A DNA stretch of 64,000 nucleotides. It comes from Volvox africanus (Eukaryota; Chlorophyta; Chlorophyceae; Chlamydomonadales; Volvocaceae). The position numbers and the translations under genes were made by a program. Shown here in pieces: positions 8,414-22,870 of the stretch (position 1 is the first letter of the stretch; each line of letters starts with the position of its first letter). Below the pieces are notes generated by a model. That model saw only the letters and a list, made by a program, of their open reading frames with translations. It was not told the DNA's origin and searched no databases. The DNA lies in contig BSDZ01000034.1 in assembly GCA_030268105.1 (NCBI GenBank), positions 34,414 through 98,413 on the forward strand, given 5' to 3'.

Positions 8414-11035
8414 TCAGAGCCGAATGCCCCCACGCTGAACACACGGCTCTGTGATTCCCTTGGCAGCCCTTAGGAAGGCCGCCAAGAAAGGGCGCCTCTT
8501 GCGGGGCCCCTCAAGCGAGGCGGCCTTGATGGACGCCGTCCCCCAACGATTGGAGCCACAAAGCTCCATCAGCTTGAGCTGCACATAGGAAATTGCTGGA
8601 GCTGCCGCCTGCTCCTTCCCGAAGGCAACAAGTGGATTGTGCTCGAGGCCTAAAGAGGGCAAAGTGTGTGGGGGAGAGCGAACGTCTCTGTGCCAGAAAT
8701 CAATTAATGTAAGGTGGGCTGCGCTTAGATGTGCAGGCAGACAGCAGGTGGCAAGGCCCACTGCCTGCTGAGTCAGCAGATAGAACAGGATACTTGGGAG
8801 CCAAACCAGTCAGCAGACCTAGACTCAGGGGTGTCTTTTCACAACCCCTCACACAATGACAACCCCTCAATGACAACCATGCACCTAGCTAGCATGAGAT
8901 GGAGCGCGACGTGCACACCACCAGACTTACTTGCTTCACGAATGGCTTCTGCTAGGGTCGGCTCAAGCGTCTTGGTAAACGCCTGAACCTCCGCCCAGGA
9001 CGACCAATGCTGCTCCCCCGCCCAGGACCGGCAGTCCTGCAGACCCCAGTTCCGTGCCTCAGGGGGCAGACGCCGCTCTGGGGTTTTCGGGTGCGGTTTT
9101 GGTGGCTGCGTGAGCTCCAGGGGTTGGTACAACTCCTGGGGTTGCTGCGCAGCCTTGTTGATGAAAATGGAAGCGGCACCAGCATCTGCGACTTCGACTG
9201 CAGAAGGCGGACTCGTGGCGCCCATAGCAGGACAGCTGGCGGCAGGGATGATGGCAAATTTGGCAGTGATGCTGCTGCCCTGCAGGTCTGTAGAGGCCCC
9301 GGAAAGGCCCCCCTTCCTGGCCTCCATCATGGCGGCCCCCGACCTCAGCTTCTCGAGTTGCGAAATCAAATCTGACACCTGCAGATAAAAGAGCGAACAT
9401 CCAGCAGTTGTCGGGTTTTGTATACATAAGACTATGTTGCTTCGATGACTTCTTGCCCACGCACCTGGACTTGGAAGCCCTCGAAGCCCTCAGCTTCGGT
9501 GGTCTCGTCCAACCTGTATGGAAAAGGCATGGGTGGGGTTGCAGGTGTAAGCAAGAGATCCCAGCATTGTGGGTTTCGGGTAAACAGGAAGTCGCACATC
9601 CGAAACACGTACGCCTTCATGCATTTGCCGCCACGTACTCAGACCGCCACGCACTACCACGTCACTCCGCCGTACACCTAGTTATACACTGCACCTACCG
9701 CTGATATGCTAGCTCAATGGCCGCCGCTGCTCCCGCCAACCCCGACGGGGCCATCACGCCACCCGCGCATTGCTGCACGTTGTTCTCCTCACTCTCCAGC
9801 TGCGGCTCCTGCTGGCAGAGAACGAGACACACAAAAAAGCTTTTCATCAGTTAGTGCACCGTTTACGTGCGTAGACATGGAACATCTGCATCACGGAAAG
9901 CATCTTGATGTGTTTCCGAGGGGGTATTGGACGTCCAAACACAAGCGCATGTACACAAATTAGTTTCGGCGACATCTGAACGACGACAAAATAACGACAT
10001 GTATGATGAGCCCACCCCCGTGTCACCCTCGGGCAACTCCCTCCGTCCGTCTCCCCTCCCCTCGGAAACCATGTTCCCCATTCGCCTCCCCTGAGAAGCG
10101 CTTTCCTGCAGGCACTTTGCAACCAACACAGTGCGCACAAGCCGCGCACTGGTATGAGAAAAGCGACCGTCCTCACCCGGAATACCCCTCAGGCGTCAGG
10201 TCCTGACCCCCACCCTGCTGCGCTGCTGGAACTGGCTGGGCTTCCAGTTGGGCTCCGGCCTGGTGAAGATTCTCCGGCGCGCCCTTCTTTGTTGTGCGCA
10301 CGCAAAAGACGGGGGGTCGACACGTTGGTCGATAGTCAGCAAGCGGTGCGGGTCGGCGCATGGCCCAATCACATCGAGCGACTGTCAGACAAGCGACCCC
10401 CAGGCATCTCACACCCATCACCACTGCTGGAGCAAACTCCTGATGCAAGCTCAACGCAACCCAGGATAGCAGGACCTTAAAGCAGAGAGTCCCCTTCTCA
10501 GCTATTTGGGCATGGCGCCGCGGCGGACAACCGCTCCGTGCAACGTCAAGGATTCTTCGCCCTCGAGCTTCCCGAACCGCTTGAAAGAAGGCTGCGACAG
10601 AAAAGGTGGAAGGGGATGGGATGTCACGGAATGACCGAAAAAAGACGGAATCGAAGAAAACATAAACGACGACGAAAGGCAGGCTTGATGGGAGTTGGCC
10701 TTACTTAGAACTGAACATCAGGAAAGACAGCAACACGAATTCACCTTTTCTGTCGGAATCCACTTGCGGCTAAACTTCTTCATTAGTTCACGCAAAGGAG
10801 TGACGACCACTCCACCTGCAGGCTGCTCTACAGCTTTGCCATTTAGGCAGCTGCTGTTGCTCATAACGCTGTCATTATCGTTAGCGGTGCTGTTGGTGTC
10901 CGAGATTGTGTCGATCCTCTCATAAGCACGATCCTTAGGCTTGAAGCCCAGTTTCACCAACAGCGAGATCATGGCTGACGCCTGGACAGCCGGGTCGTGG
11001 TCAAGGAGCCGGTAATCGAAGCGTCCAATGAAGCA
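8414..11035 (-). pseudogene. Gene copy 2, broken in second and third core exons as assembled
   Basis: Exons 8649–8414, 9378–8931, 9513–9465, 9811–9699 and 11035–10745 match copy 1. The stretch about 10131–10600 is peppered with small insertions and deletions. The second exon (10591–10461) is about 131 instead of 120 nt, its donor reads GTTGCG instead of GTGAGT, and the acceptor before the third exon has lost its CAACAG form. As written the frame is lost. The pattern, dense one-base indels between perfect flanks, resembles poor consensus sequence more than mutational decay. Confidence 0.6.
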
Positions 11036-12492
11036 CTATCGCTAAGCAAATCGTTGAGATGTATTACTCAATAAACGACACTAAGGTTTTGTCTAGAGGC
11101 AAACGGTTGTGTTGACAGGCCAAAGCCTGTTCTTTGGAGTCTCTCTAAGGAATTCGAAAGCAATTATGGAAAATGGTTTTAAAATAACTAGTTAGGATGT
11201 TAATGGGTCACACAGGGTGGGCTATGGTTATGTAGAGCGACGGAGCATAATCAGGTCTAAAGGCGAAGGTTTCACAGCTTTCCTTTATCCGGTTGTAACA
11301 CTGAAGCAAAGTAATTTGAATGGCAATGTAGGGGCGCTTCCGTGTGGCGATAAGAACCCCGTATTACCATAATCGGTCCGCTGTTCGTGGCTTCGGGCCG
11401 TACATTGGAACAACAGATTACGTAGGTTCATCGCAAAGGATTTCTTGAGCTCCTATTGAACTGTAATTTCAATTGGTACAATTGAGCTCGCGTAAGCTCA
11501 AAGACATCAACACCGCACAAGTGTGTGTTTCACCAATACCGGTTCGGAGGCCCCAAGAGCGCAAGGTTATCACCTTGTATAGTACTGGTCTTCCCCATAG
11601 TAGGGAATCTAAAGTCCTGAAATTCCTTACATAATGCGACCACTGGACTGTGGCCCACGGTAGCTTGCCGTACACTATCACGTGTCCTGAAATTAATAAA
11701 GATGGAGCACGCCGAAGGCCTTCCGGTGCCATCTCCATGATGGGCATGGACGCCCAAGTTGGGGCACCATAATGTCATAATGCCAACGATTGTTGAACCC
11801 TTGTATGAACATACATACACCTTAGTGAGAGCCTGCTGCAGTAAAATGCAATTTGGCTGTGCAGCGCTGCATGGAGATACAGCTCTCCATGCGGAGTAAA
11901 ATCCAAACAGTTCTTCCCAAGTTTTCAGAACAAGTCGCCCACAGTGTAACACCTAAAAAGCACCCCTCTGTTCTGCTTCAGGGGGAGACTGAGACACTCA
12001 AAAAGGGTCATCCAGGCATCGCACGATTTACATGTGGTGTCACGGAGAGGCCTGCTGCTTGCTCGTCCACTCGTGAGCAACTGCGAGGCTCGAACACCAT
12101 GGTATTGCACATGCCTGCAGCACATGCATGCGCACACACGCATATGCACACACACGCCCACAGAGGCACGCATGCCCTCCCCCTTTGTGCTGTCCCAGGC
12201 ATGTCTAGTTGAGAGTCCCCTGTAAATAAACTGGTCACATGCCATGTCGTCATGGCAGATTATGACACCAGCCTAATCACTTGAGAAGGATGTTAAATAG
12301 CTCATTAATCAGATCCATTAACAAACACGGTTCACAAGCTCCTATCGGATAGAATCCAATGATGAACAGTTGACAACCATCTAGGGTTCAGATCCACTAA
12401 CAAACACGTTTGACACGCTCCTATTGGTTAGGGTCCACTAATGAATGGCAGATAAGAAACTATGCAACTAAAACTATATCAGGTCTATGACA

Positions 12493-13014
12493 GCTAAGTG
12501 ACTAAATGCTAGGCACAAATACCATGTGTGCAGTTGGGAGTCTCACTGACTATGAATACCACTTGATGAAGTCCGACTGCCCACCAGCTGTTTAAACCTC
12601 CACAGCCCCTCCCCCTCCACTGCATGAAGCCTTAGGTACGATAAAAAGAACACAGAATATCACATAGCTAAGTGACTAAATGCTAGGCACAAATACCATG
12701 TGTGCAGTTGGGAGTCTCACTGACTATGAATACCACTTGATGAAGTCCGACTGCCCACCAGCTGTTTAAACCTCCACAGCCCCTCCCCCTCCACTGCATG
12801 AAGCCTTAGGTACGATAAAAAGAACACAGAATATCACATAGCTAAGTGACTAAATGCTAGGCACAAATACCATGTGTGCAGTTGGGAGTCTCACTGACTA
12901 TGAATACCACTTGATGAAGTCCGACTGCCCACCAGCTGTTTAAACCTCCACAGCCCCTCCCCCTCCACTGCATGAAGCCTTAGGTACGATAAAAAGAACA
13001 CAGAATACCACATA
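12493..13014. repeat. 174-bp minisatellite, 3 monomers (unit 3)
   Basis: Three perfect-length monomers start at 12493, 12667 and 12841; the last has the terminal C at position 168. Confidence 0.97.
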
Positions 13015-13455
13015 CAAAACTGGGGGTGCCCGAAAACAAACATGTACATGAGAAAGCTAACCAAACCTGCAAACCCCAGCCTAACATCACGCCTAAGCCG
13101 CAGCAGCCACCTGCAAGCCACCACACCGGACATCTCTCACGAGAGCCCTAACATTCGTAATGTAAAGTGCCGCGCTATTCAGCCAGTCACCGCCCCTTGG
13201 TGCTACTACGGCCATGGTCACGGTCACCATCAGGCCTCAGAGCCTTTAGTTCCGCTCTAGGTGTCTTGAGTCCCTCTTTTCTTAATAACCACGTCACCGT
13301 CGATTAAGGGTGCAGTGTTTAACAACGCTAAGCATCACGACTTGGCAAACAAAATCGATGGCTCGAGATGACCATCTAGCAATCCGGCTAGCTAGCAAGG
13401 AGGGTAGTAGGTACATATCAGTGCGTGCACTTCCTGCAAAACCGCCCCAGCTCGA

Positions 13456-16050
13456 TCAGAGCCGAATGCCCCCACGCTGAACACACGGCTCTGTGATTCC
13501 CTTGGCAGCCCTTAGGAAGGCCGCCAAGAAAGGGCGCCTCTTGCGGGGCCCCTCAAGCGAGGCGGCCTTGATGGACGCCGTCCCCCAACGATTGGAGCCA
13601 CAAAGCTCCATCAGCTTGAGCTGCACATAGGAAATTGCTGGAGCTGCCGCCTGCTCCTTCCCGAAGGCAACAAGTGGATTGTGCTCGAGGCCTAAAGAGG
13701 GCAAAGTGTGTGGGGGAGAGCGAACGTCTCTGTGCCAGAAATCAATTAATGTAAGGTGGGCTGCGCTTAGATGTGCAGGCAGACAGCAGGTGGCAAGGCC
13801 CACTGCCTGCTGAGTCAGCAGATAGAACAGGATACTTGGGAGCCAAACCAGTCAGCAGACCTAGACTCAGGGGTGTCTTTTCACAACCCCTCACACAATG
13901 ACAACCCCTCAATGACAACCATGCACCTAGCTAGCATGAGATGGAGCGCGACGTGCACACCACCAGACTTACTTGCTTCACGAATGGCTTCTGCTAGGGT
14001 CGGCTCAAGCGTCTTGGTAAACGCCTGAACCTCCGCCCAGGACGACCAATGCTGCTCCCCCGCCCAGGACCGGCAGTCCTGCAGACCCCAGTTCCGTGCC
14101 TCAGGGGGCAGACGCCGCTCTGGGGTTTTCGGGTGCGGTTTTGGTGGCTGCGTGAGCTCCAGGGGTTGGTACAACTCCTGGGGTTGCTGCGCAGCCTTGT
14201 TGATGAAAATGGAAGCGGCACCAGCATCTGCGACTTCGACTGCAGAAGGCGGACTCGTGGCGCCCATAGCAGGACAGCTGGCGGCAGGGATGATGGCAAA
14301 TTTGGCAGTGATGCTGCTGCCCTGCAGGTCTGTAGAGGCCCCGGAAAGGCCCCCCTTCCTGGCCTCCATCATGGCGGCCCCCGACCTCAGCTTCTCGAGT
14401 TGCGAAATCAAATCTGACACCTGCAGATAAAAGAGCGAACATCCAGCAGTTGTCGGGTTTTGTATACATAAGACTATGTTGCTTCGATGACTTCTTGCCC
14501 ACGCACCTGGACTTGGAAGCCCTCGAAGCCCTCAGCTTCGGTGGTCTCGTCCAACCTGTATGGAAAAGGCATGGGTGGGGTTGCAGGTGTAAGCAAGAGA
14601 TCCCAGCATTGTGGGTTTCGGGTAAACAGGAAGTCGCACATCCGAAACACGTACGCCTTCATGCATTTGCCGCCACGTACTCAGACCGCCACGCACTACC
14701 ACGTCACTCCGCCGTACACCTAGTTATACACTGCACCTACCGCTGATATGCTAGCTCAATGGCCGCCGCTGCTCCCGCCAACCCCGACGGGGCCATCACG
14801 CCACCCGCGCATTGCTGCACGTTGTTCTCCTCACTCTCCAGCTGCGGCTCCTGCTGGCAGAGAACGAGACACACAAAAAAGCTTTTCATCAGTTAGTGCA
14901 CCGTTTACGTGCGTAGACATGGAACATCTGCATCACGGAAAGCATCTTGATGTGTTTCCGAGGGGGTATTGGACGTCCAAACACAAGCGCATGTACACAA
15001 ATTAGTTTCGGCGACATCTGAACGACGACAAAATAACGACATGTATGATGAGCCCACCCCTCGGGCAACTCCCTCCGTCCGTCTCCCCTCCCCTCGGAAA
15101 CCATGTTCCCCATTCGCCTCCCCTGAGAAGCGCTTTCCTGCAGGCACTTTGCAACCAACACAGTGCAGCACAAGCCGCGCACTGGTATGAGAAAGGCGAC
15201 CTCCTCCCCGGAACCCCCTCAGGCGTCAGGTCTGACCCACCACCTGCTGCGCTGCTGGAACTGGCTGGGCTTCCAGTTGGGCTCCGGCCTGGTGAAGATT
15301 CTCGGGCGCGCCCTTCTGTTGTGCGCACGCAAAAGACGGGGGGTCGACACGTTGGTCGATAGTCAGCAAGCGGTGCGGGTCGGCGCATGGCCCAATCACA
15401 TCGAGCGACTGTCAGACAAGCGACCCCCAAGGCATCTCAACACCCATCACCACTGCTGGAGCAAACTCCTGATCAGCTCAAACTCACCCAGGATAGCAGG
15501 ACCTTAAGCAGAGTCCCCTTCTCAGCTATTTGCAGGCGCCGCGCGGACAACCGCTCCTGCAACGTCAAGGATTCTTCGCCCTCGAGCTTCCCGAACCGCT
15601 GAAGAGGCTGCGACAGAAAAGGTGGAAGGGATGGGATGTCACGGAATGACCGAAAAAAGACGGAATCGAAGAAAACATAAACGACGACGAAAGGCAGGCT
15701 TGATGGGAGTTGGCCTTACTTAGAACTGAACATCAGGAAAGACAGCAACACGAATTCACCTTTTCTGTCGGAATCCACTTGCGGCTAAACTTCTTCATTA
15801 GTTCACGCAAAGGAGTGACGACCACTCCACCTGCAGGCTGCTCTACAGCTTTGCCATTTAGGCAGCTGCTGTTGCTCATAACGCTGTCATTATCGTTAGC
15901 GGTGCTGTTGGTGTCCGAGATTGTGTCGATCCTCTCATAAGCACGATCCTTAGGCTTGAAGCCCAGTTTCACCAACAGCGAGATCATGGCTGACGCCTGG
16001 ACAGCCGGGTCGTGGTCAAGGAGCCGGTAATCGAAGCGTCCAATGAAGCA
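13456..16050 (-). CDS. Gene copy 3 (intact)
   Basis: Exons, 5' to 3': 16050–15760, 15607–15488, 15315–15244, 14853–14741, 14555–14507, 14420–13973 and 13691–13456. All borders and phases equal those of copy 1. It differs by a 10-bp deletion in the intron between the third and fourth exons (near 15058), which does not touch coding sequence. Confidence 0.7.
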
Positions 16051-17507
16051 CTATCGCTAAGCAAATCGTTGAGATGTATTACTCAATAAACGACACTAAG
16101 GTTTTGTCTAGAGGCAAACGGTTGTGTTGACAGGCCAAAGCCTGTTCTTTGGAGTCTCTCTAAGGAATTCGAAAGCAATTATGGAAAATGGTTTTAAAAT
16201 AACTAGTTAGGATGTTAATGGGTCACACAGGGTGGGCTATGGTTATGTAGAGCGACGGAGCATAATCAGGTCTAAAGGCGAAGGTTTCACAGCTTTCCTT
16301 TATCCGGTTGTAACACTGAAGCAAAGTAATTTGAATGGCAATGTAGGGGCGCTTCCGTGTGGCGATAAGAACCCCGTATTACCATAATCGGTCCGCTGTT
16401 CGTGGCTTCGGGCCGTACATTGGAACAACAGATTACGTAGGTTCATCGCAAAGGATTTCTTGAGCTCCTATTGAACTGTAATTTCAATTGGTACAATTGA
16501 GCTCGCGTAAGCTCAAAGACATCAACACCGCACAAGTGTGTGTTTCACCAATACCGGTTCGGAGGCCCCAAGAGCGCAAGGTTATCACCTTGTATAGTAC
16601 TGGTCTTCCCCATAGTAGGGAATCTAAAGTCCTGAAATTCCTTACATAATGCGACCACTGGACTGTGGCCCACGGTAGCTTGCCGTACACTATCACGTGT
16701 CCTGAAATTAATAAAGATGGAGCACGCCGAAGGCCTTCCGGTGCCATCTCCATGATGGGCATGGACGCCCAAGTTGGGGCACCATAATGTCATAATGCCA
16801 ACGATTGTTGAACCCTTGTATGAACATACATACACCTTAGTGAGAGCCTGCTGCAGTAAAATGCAATTTGGCTGTGCAGCGCTGCATGGAGATACAGCTC
16901 TCCATGCGGAGTAAAATCCAAACAGTTCTTCCCAAGTTTTCAGAACAAGTCGCCCACAGTGTAACACCTAAAAAGCACCCCTCTGTTCTGCTTCAGGGGG
17001 AGACTGAGACACTCAAAAAGGGTCATCCAGGCATCGCACGATTTACATGTGGTGTCACGGAGAGGCCTGCTGCTTGCTCGTCCACTCGTGAGCAACTGCG
17101 AGGCTCGAACACCATGGTATTGCACATGCCTGCAGCACATGCATGCGCACACACGCATATGCACACACACGCCCACAGAGGCACGCATGCCCTCCCCCTT
17201 TGTGCTGTCCCAGGCATGTCTAGTTGAGAGTCCCCTGTAAATAAACTGGTCACATGCCATGTCGTCATGGCAGATTATGACACCAGCCTAATCACTTGAG
17301 AAGGATGTTAAATAGCTCATTAATCAGATCCATTAACAAACACGGTTCACAAGCTCCTATCGGATAGAATCCAATGATGAACAGTTGACAACCATCTAGG
17401 GTTCAGATCCACTAACAAACACGTTTGACACGCTCCTATTGGTTAGGGTCCACTAATGAATGGCAGATAAGAAACTATGCAACTAAAACTATATCAGGTC
17501 TATGACA

Positions 17508-18377
17508 GCTAAGTGACTAAATGCTAGGCACAAATACCATGTGTGCAGTTGGGAGTCTCACTGACTATGAATACCACTTGATGAAGTCCGACTGCCCACC
17601 AGCTGTTTAAACCTCCACAGCCCCTCCCCCTCCACTGCATGAAGCCTTAGGTACGATAAAAAGAACACAGAATATCACATAGCTAAGTGACTAAATGCTA
17701 GGCACAAATACCATGTGTGCAGTTGGGAGTCTCACTGACTATGAATACCACTTGATGAAGTCCGACTGCCCACCAGCTGTTTAAACCTCCACAGCCCCTC
17801 CCCCTCCACTGCATGAAGCCTTAGGTACGATAAAAAGAACACAGAATATCACATAGCTAAGTGACTAAATGCTAGGCACAAATACCATGTGTGCAGTTGG
17901 GAGTCTCACTGACTATGAATACCACTTGATGAAGTCCGACTGCCCACCAGCTGTTTAAACCTCCACAGCCCCTCCCCCTCCACTGCATGAAGCCTTAGGT
18001 ACGATAAAAAGAACACAGAATATCACATAGCTAAGTGACTAAATGCTAGGCACAAATACCATGTGTGCAGTTGGGAGTCTCACTGACTATGAATACCACT
18101 TGATGAAGTCCGACTGCCCACCAGCTGTTTAAACCTCCACAGCCCCTCCCCCTCCACTGCATGAAGCCTTAGGTACGATAAAAAGAACACAGAATATCAC
18201 ATAGCTAAGTGACTAAATGCTAGGCACAAATACCATGTGTGCAGTTGGGAGTCTCACTGACTATGAATACCACTTGATGAAGTCCGACTGCCCACCAGCT
18301 GTTTAAACCTCCACAGCCCCTCCCCCTCCACTGCATGAAGCCTTAGGTACGATAAAAAGAACACAGAATACCACATA
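17508..18377. repeat. 174-bp minisatellite, 5 monomers (unit 4)
   Basis: 870 bp, exactly five monomers. The terminal monomer is marked as in the other units. Confidence 0.97.
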
Positions 18378-18818
18378 CAAAACTGGGGGTGCCCGAAAAC
18401 AAACATGTACATGAGAAAGCTAACCAAACCTGCAAACCCCAGCCTAACATCACGCCTAAGCCGCAGCAGCCACCTGCAAGCCACCACACCGGACATCTCT
18501 CACGAGAGCCCTAACATTCGTAATGTAAAGTGCCGCGCTATTCAGCCAGTCACCGCCCCTTGGTGCTACTACGGCCATGGTCACGGTCACCATCAGGCCT
18601 CAGAGCCTTTAGTTCCGCTCTAGGTGTCTTGAGTCCCTCTTTTCTTAATAACCACGTCACCGTCGATTAAGGGTGCAGTGTTTAACAACGCTAAGCATCA
18701 CGACTTGGCAAACAAAATCGATGGCTCGAGATGACCATCTAGCAATCCGGCTAGCTAGCAAGGAGGGTAGTAGGTACATATCAGTGCGTGCACTTCCTGC
18801 AAAACCGCCCCAGCTCGA

Positions 18819-21413
18819 TCAGAGCCGAATGCCCCCACGCTGAACACACGGCTCTGTGATTCCCTTGGCAGCCCTTAGGAAGGCCGCCAAGAAAGGGCGC
18901 CTCTTGCGGGGCCCCTCAAGCGAGGCGGCCTTGATGGACGCCGTCCCCCAACGATTGGAGCCACAAAGCTCCATCAGCTTGAGCTGCACATAGGAAATTG
19001 CTGGAGCTGCCGCCTGCTCCTTCCCGAAGGCAACAAGTGGATTGTGCTCGAGGCCTAAAGAGGGCAAAGTGTGTGGGGGAGAGCGAACGTCTCTGTGCCA
19101 GAAATCAATTAATGTAAGGTGGGCTGCGCTTAGATGTGCAGGCAGACAGCAGGTGGCAAGGCCCACTGCCTGCTGAGTCAGCAGATAGAACAGGATACTT
19201 GGGAGCCAAACCAGTCAGCAGACCTAGACTCAGGGGTGTCTTTTCACAACCCCTCACACAATGACAACCCCTCAATGACAACCATGCACCTAGCTAGCAT
19301 GAGATGGAGCGCGACGTGCACACCACCAGACTTACTTGCTTCACGAATGGCTTCTGCTAGGGTCGGCTCAAGCGTCTTGGTAAACGCCTGAACCTCCGCC
19401 CAGGACGACCAATGCTGCTCCCCCGCCCAGGACCGGCAGTCCTGCAGACCCCAGTTCCGTGCCTCAGGGGGCAGACGCCGCTCTGGGGTTTTCGGGTGCG
19501 GTTTTGGTGGCTGCGTGAGCTCCAGGGGTTGGTACAACTCCTGGGGTTGCTGCGCAGCCTTGTTGATGAAAATGGAAGCGGCACCAGCATCTGCGACTTC
19601 GACTGCAGAAGGCGGACTCGTGGCGCCCATAGCAGGACAGCTGGCGGCAGGGATGATGGCAAATTTGGCAGTGATGCTGCTGCCCTGCAGGTCTGTAGAG
19701 GCCCCGGAAAGGCCCCCCTTCCTGGCCTCCATCATGGCGGCCCCCGACCTCAGCTTCTCGAGTTGCGAAATCAAATCTGACACCTGCAGATAAAAGAGCG
19801 AACATCCAGCAGTTGTCGGGTTTTGTATACATAAGACTATGTTGCTTCGATGACTTCTTGCCCACGCACCTGGACTTGGAAGCCCTCGAAGCCCTCAGCT
19901 TCGGTGGTCTCGTCCAACCTGTATGGAAAAGGCATGGGTGGGGTTGCAGGTGTAAGCAAGAGATCCCAGCATTGTGGGTTTCGGGTAAACAGGAAGTCGC
20001 ACATCCGAAACACGTACGCCTTCATGCATTTGCCGCCACGTACTCAGACCGCCACGCACTACCACGTCACTCCGCCGTACACCTAGTTATACACTGCACC
20101 TACCGCTGATATGCTAGCTCAATGGCCGCCGCTGCTCCCGCCAACCCCGACGGGGCCATCACGCCACCCGCGCATTGCTGCACGTTGTTCTCCTCACTCT
20201 CCAGCTGCGGCTCCTGCTGGCAGAGAACGAGACACACAAAAAAGCTTTTCATCAGTTAGTGCACCGTTTACGTGCGTAGACATGGAACATCTGCATCACG
20301 GAAAGCATCTTGATGTGTTTCCGAGGGGGTATTGGACGTCCAAACACAAGCGCATGTACACAAATTAGTTTCGGCGACATCTGAACGACGACAAAATAAC
20401 GACATGTATGATGAGCCCACCCCTCGGGCAACTCCCTCCGTCCGTCTCCCCTCCCCTCGGAAACCATGTTCCCCATTCGCCTCCCCTGAGAAGCGCTTTC
20501 CTGCAGGCACTTTGCAACCAACACAGTGCAGCACAAGCCGCGCACTGGTATGAGAAAGGCGACCTCCTCCCCGGAACCCCCTCAGGCGTCAGGTCTGACC
20601 CACCACCTGCTGCGCTGCTGGAACTGGCTGGGCTTCCAGTTGGGCTCCGGCCTGGTGAAGATTCTCGGGCGCGCCCTTCTGTTGTGCGCACGCAAAAGAC
20701 GGGGGGTCGACACGTTGGTCGATAGTCAGCAAGCGGTGCGGGTCGGCGCATGGCCCAATCACATCGAGCGACTGTCAGACAAGCGACCCCCAAGGCATCT
20801 CAACACCCATCACCACTGCTGGAGCAAACTCCTGATCAGCTCAAACTCACCCAGGATAGCAGGACCTTAAGCAGAGTCCCCTTCTCAGCTATTTGCAGGC
20901 GCCGCGCGGACAACCGCTCCTGCAACGTCAAGGATTCTTCGCCCTCGAGCTTCCCGAACCGCTGAAGAGGCTGCGACAGAAAAGGTGGAAGGGATGGGAT
21001 GTCACGGAATGACCGAAAAAAGACGGAATCGAAGAAAACATAAACGACGACGAAAGGCAGGCTTGATGGGAGTTGGCCTTACTTAGAACTGAACATCAGG
21101 AAAGACAGCAACACGAATTCACCTTTTCTGTCGGAATCCACTTGCGGCTAAACTTCTTCATTAGTTCACGCAAAGGAGTGACGACCACTCCACCTGCAGG
21201 CTGCTCTACAGCTTTGCCATTTAGGCAGCTGCTGTTGCTCATAACGCTGTCATTATCGTTAGCGGTGCTGTTGGTGTCCGAGATTGTGTCGATCCTCTCA
21301 TAAGCACGATCCTTAGGCTTGAAGCCCAGTTTCACCAACAGCGAGATCATGGCTGACGCCTGGACAGCCGGGTCGTGGTCAAGGAGCCGGTAATCGAAGC
21401 GTCCAATGAAGCA
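18819..21413 (-). CDS. Gene copy 4 (intact)
   Basis: Exons: 21413–21123, 20970–20851, 20678–20607, 20216–20104, 19918–19870, 19783–19336 and 19054–18819. It carries the same 10-bp intronic deletion as copy 3 and no coding change that I can see. Confidence 0.7.
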
Positions 21414-22870
21414 CTATCGCTAAGCAAATCGTTGAGATGTATTACTCAATAAACGACACTAAGGTTTTGTCTAGAGGCAAACGGTTGTGTTGACAGGCCA
21501 AAGCCTGTTCTTTGGAGTCTCTCTAAGGAATTCGAAAGCAATTATGGAAAATGGTTTTAAAATAACTAGTTAGGATGTTAATGGGTCACACAGGGTGGGC
21601 TATGGTTATGTAGAGCGACGGAGCATAATCAGGTCTAAAGGCGAAGGTTTCACAGCTTTCCTTTATCCGGTTGTAACACTGAAGCAAAGTAATTTGAATG
21701 GCAATGTAGGGGCGCTTCCGTGTGGCGATAAGAACCCCGTATTACCATAATCGGTCCGCTGTTCGTGGCTTCGGGCCGTACATTGGAACAACAGATTACG
21801 TAGGTTCATCGCAAAGGATTTCTTGAGCTCCTATTGAACTGTAATTTCAATTGGTACAATTGAGCTCGCGTAAGCTCAAAGACATCAACACCGCACAAGT
21901 GTGTGTTTCACCAATACCGGTTCGGAGGCCCCAAGAGCGCAAGGTTATCACCTTGTATAGTACTGGTCTTCCCCATAGTAGGGAATCTAAAGTCCTGAAA
22001 TTCCTTACATAATGCGACCACTGGACTGTGGCCCACGGTAGCTTGCCGTACACTATCACGTGTCCTGAAATTAATAAAGATGGAGCACGCCGAAGGCCTT
22101 CCGGTGCCATCTCCATGATGGGCATGGACGCCCAAGTTGGGGCACCATAATGTCATAATGCCAACGATTGTTGAACCCTTGTATGAACATACATACACCT
22201 TAGTGAGAGCCTGCTGCAGTAAAATGCAATTTGGCTGTGCAGCGCTGCATGGAGATACAGCTCTCCATGCGGAGTAAAATCCAAACAGTTCTTCCCAAGT
22301 TTTCAGAACAAGTCGCCCACAGTGTAACACCTAAAAAGCACCCCTCTGTTCTGCTTCAGGGGGAGACTGAGACACTCAAAAAGGGTCATCCAGGCATCGC
22401 ACGATTTACATGTGGTGTCACGGAGAGGCCTGCTGCTTGCTCGTCCACTCGTGAGCAACTGCGAGGCTCGAACACCATGGTATTGCACATGCCTGCAGCA
22501 CATGCATGCGCACACACGCATATGCACACACACGCCCACAGAGGCACGCATGCCCTCCCCCTTTGTGCTGTCCCAGGCATGTCTAGTTGAGAGTCCCCTG
22601 TAAATAAACTGGTCACATGCCATGTCGTCATGGCAGATTATGACACCAGCCTAATCACTTGAGAAGGATGTTAAATAGCTCATTAATCAGATCCATTAAC
22701 AAACACGGTTCACAAGCTCCTATCGGATAGAATCCAATGATGAACAGTTGACAACCATCTAGGGTTCAGATCCACTAACAAACACGTTTGACACGCTCCT
22801 ATTGGTTAGGGTCCACTAATGAATGGCAGATAAGAAACTATGCAACTAAAACTATATCAGGTCTATGACA

